Positions 58,131 to 64,000 of a stretch of DNA of 64,000 nucleotides are shown one piece after another. Every line of letters starts with the position of its first letter. Position 1 is the stretch's first letter. A program made the translations under genes and the position numbers. The DNA is taken from positions 287,602 through 351,601 of the forward strand of contig CAWARA010000032.1 in assembly GCA_963784195.1 (NCBI GenBank), written 5' to 3'. The notes under the pieces are model-generated. The model was not told where the DNA came from, searched no databases, and saw nothing but the letters and a program-made list of their open reading frames with translations. Source of the stretch: CAVQAH01 sp963784195. Its GTDB lineage: Bacteria > Acidobacteriota > Vicinamibacteria > Vicinamibacterales > 2-12-FULL-66-21.

Positions 58131-58392
58131 TCACGACCCGCTCCCCAAGGGGGGCGCGGGCTCCCACACACTGGGCGCGCCGATCGTTGGATCGATCCAG
58201 CTCGAATACGTGTTGAAAATCGTCACGTTCATTGTCTGGAGGACTGTACAACCCTGCCACACCAATAAATGCCGCAAGCAACGCATACTCAATCACGTCC
58301 TGCCCAAGCTCCTCACGACGCAACCGCGCGCTCAGACGAGCCCGCAGAAGCACCGCCGCGGATTTCGCGAACAGCATGAACAGAATCTGCAC
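58131..58392 (-). CDS. Second Flp-like pilin, one frame change
   Basis: The ATG at 58392 starts MQILFMLFAKSAAVLLRARL and reaches LRREELGQDVIEYALLAAFI, a Flp cleavage site and helix. An extra base in a CCC run at 58252-58254 breaks the frame. After removal it continues GCTVLQTMNVTIFNTYSSWI, DPTIGAPSVWEPAPPLGSGS and a TGA at 58131. About 86 aa, longer than the main pilin because of a 40-residue tail rich in Pro and Trp. Without the correction the frame fuses artificially to the prepilin peptidase. It may be a minor or capping pilin. Confidence 0.75.
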
Positions 58393-58429
58393 TACGGTCC
58401 TTCCGATGGTGGCTGACCAGTGGTTGGGT

Positions 58430-58463
58430 GAGAAGCGAACCCACGCGAGGCAGTTCGCTTCTC
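58430..58463 (-). terminator. Strong intercistronic hairpin behind the main flp gene
   Basis: GAGAAGCGAAC (58430-58440) and GTTCGCTTCTC (58453-58463) are exact complements: an 11-base stem with a 12-base loop, 13 bases behind the flp stop. No U-run follows, so it is better read as an mRNA-stabilising or partial-attenuation hairpin that would let the pilin be made in excess over downstream genes. Confidence 0.65.
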
Positions 58464-58476
58464 GCTCCCTCAGCGA

Positions 58477-58662
58477 CTACGAGGCACCGGCGGCCGCGTC
58501 AGTCGTCGCGGACTTGACCTCGGAGTACATCGTCACGACGTCCTGACCGATGGCCTGGAGCGTCAGCCACGCCACAACCGAGATGAACGCCGCAAGAAGG
58601 CCGTATTCGATGATGTCCTGGCCCTCTTCCTCACGAACGAAACGCGCAAACAGATTCTTCAT
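58477..58662 (-). CDS. flp: Major Flp pilin
   Basis: 61 aa from the ATG at 58662, preceded by GGAG nine bases upstream. MKNLFARFVREEEGQDIIEY, then GLLAAFISVVAWLTLQAIGQ and DVVTMYSEVKSATTDAAAGAS. The Gly-Gln-Asp-Ile-Ile-Glu-Tyr block is the Flp processing site (cut after Gly), followed by the assembly helix. It is first in line of the Tad genes and is separated from the next pilin by a strong hairpin. Nearly identical to the orphan copy at 34112. Confidence 0.95.
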   Translation of the reverse strand: MKNLFARFVREEEGQDIIEYGLLAAFISVVAWLTLQAIGQDVVTMYSEVKSATTDAAAGAS

Positions 58663-58882
58663 GGTGATCGTTACTCCTACATACACGGTTAAAGGTTGTT
58701 CAGCGGGACCTTCCCGCCGTCTGTTTTGCGATGTCGCTCCGCTCGTCATGCCCATGTGTGACGCGCATCGGCGTCCCCCCTTGTCGCCAGTATTTGGCGT
58801 GTGGCAGTCGAGCTCGGCAAACCGCGCGCACAGTCCGTTTTTCAGGCTCATCCGATCGGCTGTGCGCCCGACCGAATGCGTA

Positions 58883-58902
58883 CCGCCAGGCCTGACTGGC
58901 GG
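58883..58902 (-). terminator. Possible weak terminator after the PilZ pair
   Basis: CCGCCAG (58883-58889) and CTGGCGG (58896-58902) form a 7-base GC stem with a 6-base loop, five bases past the PilZ stop at 58907. No T-run follows. The remaining 220 bases up to flp probably hold the pilin promoter, but I found no convincing sigma-70 or sigma-54 site. Confidence 0.35.
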
Positions 58903-58906
58903 AATC

Positions 58907-59260
58907 TCACATCTTGGGTGTTTCGAGTCTCCCGGCCTTCACTGCCGATCCCTGAAGGCTCGCCAGAATCCGGCGCAACGAGCGGTCTCGCGGACTTGTC
59001 GTCCACAGGAACTCCGCACCCAGGTAATACAGCGTGCTCGATCCTTCGCACGGCCGACAGCGCATGATGCGTACGTCGTCGGCATACTCGAGCCCATCGA
59101 ACGTCACTTTCAACGCGCCAGTTGTGCCCTTCTCGAGGCGATTGGCACTTTCGAGCAAGCAGCCGGAACCGCTGATGTCCACGAGCCGAACCGGCACTTC
59201 GCGACCAAGCACTGCGACGAGGTCGTTGGCCTTCAGAATTGAGTCCAAGGCATCCATCAT
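58907..59260 (-). CDS. PilZ-like domain protein
   Basis: 117 aa, a single PilZ-like beta-barrel: VPVRLVDISGSGCLLESANR (the D-x-S-x-x-G part), EKGTTGALKVTFDGLEYADD, RIMRCRPCEGSSTLYYLGAEF. The usual N-terminal RxxxR arginines of c-di-GMP binding are not obvious, so ligand binding is uncertain. It overlaps the preceding PilZ-like gene by one base and stands before the pilin, suggesting second-messenger control of pilus assembly or function. Confidence 0.75.
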   Translation of the reverse strand: MMDALDSILKANDLVAVLGREVPVRLVDISGSGCLLESANRLEKGTTGALKVTFDGLEYADDVRIMRCRPCEGSSTLYYLGAEFLWTTSPRDRSLRRILASLQGSAVKAGRLETPKM

Positions 59261-59607
59261 CAGACCGCCTCAGCTCTGGCGTTGGTTTCGAGCTCCGCGA
59301 TAGGTGCGTCGGTCAATTCGAGCTCCGCGCCTTGCTGGATGACCGTCAGCCGAACTCGATGGCGAACGGCTCCCTCGATAATCACGGGCCGGCTCTCAAT
59401 CACTCTCACTCGCAATTCCATCGTCGTTCCCGCACCCACAAGATCCAGAGACATTTCCTCGTCCGCTATGGCCGGGACCTGGCTGATGACCAGGAGCTCC
59501 TCCCGGTTCACCCGGTCTACGACAACGTCGCGCAGCACCCGCATGGAACCATCCCATGGCGCCGCGACTGCAAACCTTGGGTGAGACCGCCGACCTGACA
59601 TGTGCAC
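59260..59607 (-). CDS. PilZ-like domain protein
   Basis: 115 aa. Starts MHMSGRRSHPRFAVAAPWDG, with an RRxxPRF motif typical of the c-di-GMP-binding N-terminus of PilZ domains, followed by SMRVLRDVVVDRVNREELLV and a barrel (MELRVRVIESRPVIIEGAVR). The second D-x-S-x-x-G motif is weak. The pair with 58907 suggests that one member binds the messenger and the other acts as partner. It starts 56 bases before the reading end of the DUF192 gene. Confidence 0.7.
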   Translation of the reverse strand: MHMSGRRSHPRFAVAAPWDGSMRVLRDVVVDRVNREELLVISQVPAIADEEMSLDLVGAGTTMELRVRVIESRPVIIEGAVRHRVRLTVIQQGAELELTDAPIAELETNARAEAV

Positions 59608-59662
59608 CTCGAAGCGACGCGCTGAAGACTCTCGCCGAGCCGCGCGCTCTCGTTATGTCTCT

Positions 59663-60167
59663 CTAATTGGCAAGTAGGGTGCCGTGACTGCACCCAGTCG
59701 ACTGTGAGCTGTAACCAATTGTAAACATGTTAGTTACTGTAAACTCTTGCGTGAAACCGACGTGCCGACCAGGCCCCAGTGCCCGAGATCTCTGCCCAGG
59801 GCCAAAACAAGGGGTGCCGCGGTGTAGAAGAGTCACTCGCACCCTCAGCTGATCGCCCGGCCGCAGTTTCCGACCGTTCCATTTCGTTCGCGGCCATCTC
59901 GATAACTGCGAACCCTCGAAGCGCGCCGACAACCCGACGTGCGGGCACGTTGCGTCGCGCTTTCAGGACGCGACCGCCTCGGTCGACGACGAGTATGTCG
60001 ATCGGAAATCGCATGAAAAACGTGTGCACCATGTTCGTCGGCGCAATGATCAACGCCTGCCCGGGAGCCAGCGAGTCACGCCCGAGGAGCCCGCGATTCC
60101 GCGCTGCAGAATCCAGAGCCGCCTCAAGAGCCGTGGCGACGGCCTTTCCGGTTCGCTCGTTGAACAA
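59663..60167 (-). CDS. DUF192 family protein, frame change near C-terminus
   Basis: The body reads ALDSAARNRGLLGRDSLAPG, QALIIAPTNMVHTFFMRFPI, DILVVDRGGRVLKARRNVPA and ALRGFAVIEMAANEMERS, all standard for DUF192 (small envelope or secreted proteins of unknown function). Near 59875 the expected ending LRPGDQLRVRVTL appears in another frame that stops at 59663; the unshifted frame stops at 59730. The start is unclear: the TTG at 60167 is in frame, but a family-like KSHFLQPLLR lies upstream without an ATG. It is common next to Tad genes in this kind of genome. Confidence 0.75.
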
Positions 60168-60245
60168 CCCGAAGGAACCTTCGCCGCTGCGAAGCAGCGG
60201 TTGCAGAAAGTGCGATTTCAGAAGAAGAACCTGCGGTGGAGCGCC

Positions 60246-61574
60246 CTAATACGGCAGGCCGCTCAGAATGATCGGAACCAGGATCCTGTATTTGACAGGA
60301 TTCCCGTCCAGTGTGGCTGGCGAGAACTGCCACGCCTTGGCAGCAGCGACCAGCATGCGATCGTGATAGCGGCGGCGCGGCGAAATCAGCTTTACCTGTT
60401 CGACCAGGCCTTTCTCATCAACGATCATGTCGAAATAGCCTGTGTCGTCGCCTGGCTGCGGCTCTCGAGGCATTTGCGGCCGCACGAGCATCGGAGGCTT
60501 CACCCCGGGCGTCTCGGGTGAGTAAACACCGTTCGCAGGAGGCGCAACAGATGCCTTGGGGAGTCCTGCCGACAACCCAGATGCGGCCGGAGCGACTTGT
60601 AGCACAGGAGGAGGAACACTCACCGGTTCAGTGCGCACCGTCGGTGGCGACAACGACCTTGATGCCAGTCCAGGCCTCGGCACGTCGGTTGCCGGGGCAG
60701 AATCCGGACTTGCCGTTTCCGTCGAGCGCGGTGCCGGTTTTTCGTTACGAGCGCTCACCTCTGACGTTTTGACCGGTGCCGGTTGATTCGTCGTCGCCTT
60801 CGCGTTCTGACGCGACCGCTCCAAAGGCTCACCCGCCTGCTTCGCCTTGGCGGTCGCCGGCGACGCCGCGGCTGATGCTGCGGGTGTTGAGTTAGCAGGA
60901 GCGTTCGGCGAGCCGGGCGGCGCCGAGTTGGCAGCGGCGGAGCCCGAAAAACTGAAATTGAACGGAATCTTAGGAACCTTGACGGGGTAGCGGACCGCCA
61001 GCACCCCCAGGAGCAAACCCGCCGCGATTCCTGCAGCAACGACGCCCTGCCGACGCGTCGCCAGTTGCGGAATCTGACGCTTCTTGGGTTCCTCCTGCGT
61101 GGTCTTCACAGGTTCAGGCGTTTCCGACGCGGCCATGACCCGTTCTCGGAGACGCTCGAATTCCTGCGTGCTCGAGGGTTTCTGCTGGACACCGTCGAGC
61201 CGGCTAGCAATCGCCCGCAGGTCGTTGGCCCGGTTCGGTCGCTCAAAGAAGGCCAGCGACCGCATGAACGCGTCCACGCTCCCAACCCCGGGGTTCGGAC
61301 CCGTATTTGCCTTGGCCAGTTCCATCAAGGACGCAGGGGCTTCCACACCCTTGAGGAGCTCATCAAGGAGTGTGGCAAGTGCCGCAACGGGATTCTCGTT
61401 AGCTTCGCTGCCAAAGCCGAAAGACAGCGTCCCAGACGCGTCGATGAGCAGGTCATCGGGTGCGGGCAGCGAAACCCCCGGCACGAGCTGCGAGGCCGCT
61501 TCCTGGACGACAGCGACGGCTTCGTGCCAGGAACGCCCGAAATCTGGATGGAGAATTTGTGCAACGCTGTACAT
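60246..61574 (-). CDS. TonB-like protein with N-terminal cytoplasmic domain
   Basis: 442 aa. Residues 1-150 are a soluble domain (MYSVAQILHPDFGRSWHEAV, LLIDASGTLSFGFGSEANEN) that resembles the kinase-like or FHA-type N-domains of some acidobacterial regulators, but I cannot name it. A membrane helix at 177-194 follows, then a Pro/Ala/Ser-rich periplasmic spacer of about 160 residues, and a TonB C-terminal domain (TGYFDMIVDEKGLVEQVKLI, AAAKAWQFSPATLDGNPVKY). The TonB domain after a long spacer suggests energy coupling or envelope contact. Confidence 0.75.
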   Translation of the reverse strand: MYSVAQILHPDFGRSWHEAVAVVQEAASQLVPGVSLPAPDDLLIDASGTLSFGFGSEANENPVAALATLLDELLKGVEAPASLMELAKANTGPNPGVGSVDAFMRSLAFFERPNRANDLRAIASRLDGVQQKPSSTQEFERLRERVMAASETPEPVKTTQEEPKKRQIPQLATRRQGVVAAGIAAGLLLGVLAVRYPVKVPKIPFNFSFSGSAAANSAPPGSPNAPANSTPAASAAASPATAKAKQAGEPLERSRQNAKATTNQPAPVKTSEVSARNEKPAPRSTETASPDSAPATDVPRPGLASRSLSPPTVRTEPVSVPPPVLQVAPAASGLSAGLPKASVAPPANGVYSPETPGVKPPMLVRPQMPREPQPGDDTGYFDMIVDEKGLVEQVKLISPRRRYHDRMLVAAAKAWQFSPATLDGNPVKYRILVPIILSGLPY

Positions 61575-61733
61575 ATCGGCAGCCTAATAGATTCGCAAGC
61601 AGAGTGCCGGGCGGTTGAGCCGGGATTTGGGCTAAAAGGCTCACGATCGCGCAGTTGAGGACCCACGGCGCCTAAATCTTCTTCCAATAGCCAAACAAAA
61701 AGGAGCACTGGACGGCGACTTTGGGCGATCGAC

Positions 61734-62757
61734 TCAACCACCGCCCAAGCGCTTGGATTTGAAGGAATCGATGACCTCGAAGGCTGTTGCATAGCGGCTT
61801 GGGTTCTCACCACGGTGCTCAATGGTCGAAATGTCGAGGTTGCCCAAAACGCCGCCAGCGGTGGCCAAGTAGTCGAGCTTTTGCGGATCGAGCCCGATCA
61901 CTCGCGCGCAGGTCGCATCCAGCGCGACGCAGGTCCCTCGAAAGGCCAGACGAATCCCAACGTTCGAGCACGGCCCATGATCGGGCCGTCGCCCTCCATC
62001 GCCGTTACCGCATCGACGATCGCGAGATGAGGCCTGACGACGCCGTTCAAGTCCAGGATGGAATTCGAAATGCCTCGCATGTGAAGCAGGTTTTTCGGCC
62101 AGCCATAGACGGCGCCGGGCACGACGCCAAAGAGGTTCTTCATGCTGCACGTCATCCCGGCCCAATGATGCGTCTTCAGCTTCGGCATCGAGACGACGAG
62201 ATCAGATTGCCGCAGCTCGACCGGAAGCGCGAGCTCGGTTAAACCCAGTGAAGCGCATCGGCAACGCCACTCGCTCGACGTCATCCTGATTCAAATCGAC
62301 GAAGCGTATGCGCAGCTCTCGAAGCTGATCGTATCAGCCCGGTGCTGGTCAGCAGGTACTCCGTATCCCGCCGATGGCCTGGCCCCTCGCCAACGACGAC
62401 TTCACGGCGCCCGCCGACAGGAACGCGGTTGCGGCACCAGCAACGACCAGCGGGTGTGTGTTGATGACGGTGCCCGGCTCGTACTCCACCATGTTGGGTT
62501 TGAGGAACACACGTTTGCCGCGCACGTCGAGCGCCAGCTCGCGCAAGCCACGGCCAATGACTGTCTGCAAAATCGACGTCGTAGTTCGGCGCATTCAGCA
62601 GCGCCACAGCGGATCGATCGGGCACTCGAAACAGGCTCGAATCGTAAGGGCGTCGACTGCACGCAGAGGCTACAAGCGGCACCGACAGCGCACCCAGGAA
62701 CTGGCGCCTCGACAGGCCCACGCCGGGCTCGCGATGCTTAAATCGTGAAGGCGCCAT
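61734..62757 (-). CDS. DUF362 protein with twin-arginine signal, several frame changes
   Basis: The ATG at 62757 reads MAPSRFKHREPG, then SRRQFLGALSVPLVASACS, a twin-arginine and lipoprotein-like signal. The DUF362 body is split over frames: RVFLKPNMVEYEPGTVINTH, VVVGEGPGHRRDTEYLLTST, LVVSMPKLKTHHWAGMTCSM, KNLFGVVPGAVYGWP, IVDAVTAMEGDGPIMGR, and VIGLDPQKLDYLATAGGVLG to 61734. At least four shifts lie between 62600 and 61930. The family is common but poorly understood; some members carry iron-sulfur clusters, of which I see no Cys cluster here. It overlaps the end of the cyclase-like gene. Confidence 0.7.
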
Positions 62758-63597
62758 CGTTCTGGCCTGCGTCGGAGGGAGTAATGTGCGAGTGCCATTG
62801 CGCACTGATTGCCGAGCGCGATCGTAGTGTTCCGCTGAAGGTGAATCGCCGATACCAAGCGCATCAATCGGCTGTTTGAGCTGCTTCAAAGCGATCAGCG
62901 CGAGCGACAGCGCCACGCTCGATTGTTCCGAAGCGGCTTCACGATTCAAATAGTCACGGCTTTTGACGAACGTCGGACTCTGTCGCGCGATCCTGCAGCG
63001 AGAGCAGCGCGATCGCTGTTGTCGGCACGTAAGGCTCGAGCTCCTTGCCAGCATGTTGGCATTCCCGTAATTCCAGCCGCCGCGCGCGCAACAGCGATCG
63101 ATCAGGAGTGACTCTGCGTCAGTAACCCGCTGCGCGTTGACGCCGGGGCTGCTCTTCTGTCGCCACTTCTTCAGAGCGAGCAGGCACCAGGCGGTGGGCT
63201 CTGCCCAGCTGAAGGTGTCGGCGATCCACGACCAGCCTTGAATGCTGTTGTCCTGTCGATTGATCGTGCTGGGTGGCAACTTCACACCTTTGACTCGCTG
63301 AATCCCCTCCAGCAGCGGCCGGTCTCCCGCGACGTGCTCGAGCTGACGCGCTGCCAGTGTGAGCATCGCCAGGGCGTGAAATGCGTAGTTGGGGTCGCCG
63401 TTCGACCTGTTCGAGCAGGAGCCCGTCCTTCACCGGCCAGTTTCGAAGAACCTGGGGGTCGGAGTCGCTAGGGCTAGCAGCGCCCAGCACGTCGGCTCGA
63501 GGCGGCTGCGCTTGCCAGCGTAGTAACCCCATCCGCCGTCAGCATTCCGCCCGCGTCGAAGGGTCAGTCCGAGCGTGTCGTCGGAGTCGTTCACCAC
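62737..63597 (-). CDS. Cyclase-like alpha/alpha-toroid protein (squalene-cyclase repeats), several frame changes
   Basis: The GTG at 63597 starts VVNDSDDTLGLTLRRGRNAD, GGWGYYAGKRSRLEPTCWAL, a QW-like repeat. The homology continues in other frames: NWPVKDGLLLEQ, ALAMLTLAARQLEH, GWSWIADTFSWAEPTAWCLL (second QW-like repeat), RCCARGGWNYGNANML (third) and ALGNQCAMALAHYSLRRR, and would end in NDGAFTI at 62737. Terpenoid-cyclase/prenyltransferase-type toroids bind hydrophobic chains. No catalytic DxDD is visible. The gene overlaps the DUF362 start by about 20 bases, so the pair is probably coupled. Confidence 0.6.
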
Positions 63598-63666
63598 ACC
63601 AATCCGAAGAATTCTAGGGCAATTCGTCGGCCCGCCGGGCCCACAGGCGGCAGCGGCTGGAAGATT

Positions 63667-64000
63667 TCAGTTGCGGGTCAGGGGGGCCGACGCGCTCGGT
63701 CCGAGCGGCGGCAGCACCACGCGCCGCGCGGGCTCCGGCCCCGGACCGCCGGTCCGGAACTCACGGTAGTCGACCTTGCACTCGTGCGCCGCGAGGAAGT
63801 TGTGGAACCGCTGGTAGTCGGCCGAGCTCATCCCGAAAAGGTGCATCAGCCCGCGATAGCTGCCCCGGGTCGTTCGCAGCCCGTGGCGAACGAGCTCGCG
63901 GATGTCGTGGCGCGTGATGTCGCGCGCCAGGAAGAGCGGGTGCACGTGCGCCCAGAACGAGTAGCCTCCGTTGACGAGCGCCTCGTACAGATCGTCGGCG
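63667..64000 (-). CDS. C-terminal end of a transcriptional regulator (sigma-54-dependent type), partial
   Basis: The minus frame is open from the window edge to a stop at 63667. It reads DDLYEALVNGGYSFWAHVHP, LFLARDITRHDIRELVRHGL, RTTRGSYRGLMHLFGMSSAD, YQRFHNFLAAHECKVDYREF, then a Pro-rich tail. This resembles the helix-turn-helix C-terminus (RGSYRGLMHLFGM) of NtrC-like regulators in acidobacteria. The ATPase domain lies outside the window, so the class is inferred. It stands upstream of the pilus-linked genes and could control them. Confidence 0.55.
   Translation of the reverse strand, partial: ADDLYEALVNGGYSFWAHVHPLFLARDITRHDIRELVRHGLRTTRGSYRGLMHLFGMSSADYQRFHNFLAAHECKVDYREFRTGGPGPEPARRVVLPPLGPSASAPLTRN

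Noticed and set aside
46808..58392. Programmed ribosomal frameshifting in ATPase, TadA, TadE and pilin genes
   Set aside because: No common slippery heptamer or stimulating structure is seen, sites differ, and families are not known to need it; indels at short homopolymers explain it better.
1..64000. tRNA, rRNA or riboswitch
   Set aside because: By eye I found no cloverleaf with a GTTCGAATCC-type arm, no rRNA-like segment and no known riboswitch core; a covariance-model search would be needed to exclude small RNAs.

Overview
The window is GC-rich chromosomal DNA from an environmental bacterium. My best guess is Acidobacteriota, possibly Vicinamibacteria. This is inferred from VWA proteins of the acidobacterial VWFA-related type, many single-copy polytopic GT-C proteins, a complete Tad pilus locus with acidobacterial-style accessory genes, and word-like intergenic repeats. 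There is no rRNA gene, I saw no tRNA gene, and there is no housekeeping marker, so the taxonomy is inference.

Layout. (1) 1-14 kb: a surface-glycan region. It holds GT2 polyprenol-phosphate glycosyltransferases, SAM methyltransferases and large GT-C membrane proteins, separated by low-complexity arrays whose two halves often run in opposite orientation. (2) 14-30 kb: an amplified module made of a GT2 enzyme (+), a GT-C protein (+) and, convergent to it, a secreted subtilisin-like protease carrying four Ig-like/discoidin-like repeat pairs. One nearly complete copy lies at 16021-23397, a copy without GT2 at 23659-29851, and an earlier GT2/methyltransferase/GT-C set without protease at 7896-11473. 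(3) 30-35 kb: a gutted third copy. A GT2 5-prime stub and a protease 5-prime stub flank an island with a large serine recombinase operon, a small exported protein, a hypothetical gene and an orphan Flp pilin. (4) 34.8-43.4 kb: more GT-C/GT87 membrane glycosyltransferases and an FkbM methyltransferase. (5) 43.4-64 kb: a Tad (Flp) pilus cluster, all on the minus strand.

The Tad cluster reads, in transcription order: sigma-54-type regulator C-terminus (partial), cyclase-like toroid protein, DUF362 protein, TonB-like protein, DUF192 protein, two PilZ-like proteins, Flp pilin, second Flp-like pilin, prepilin peptidase, TadE, CpaB, secretin, TadG, TadZ/CpaE, TadA, TadB, TadC, a 31-aa membrane peptide, TPR lipoprotein, MoxR-like ATPase, double-VWA protein, a 55-aa membrane peptide and an Ig-like membrane protein. 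Together these would process, assemble and extrude a Flp pilus, with likely c-di-GMP input through the PilZ proteins.

Caution: many reading frames, including core Tad genes (TadA, TadE, the second Flp, the ATPase), are broken by single-base indels, often at short homopolymers, while the protein homology continues in another frame. The likeliest cause is residual assembly or sequencing indels. Some genes in the amplified region (GT-C at 17.2-19.0 kb, recombinase) carry several breaks and may be real pseudogenes. For such genes I give the whole span and say where the frame changes.
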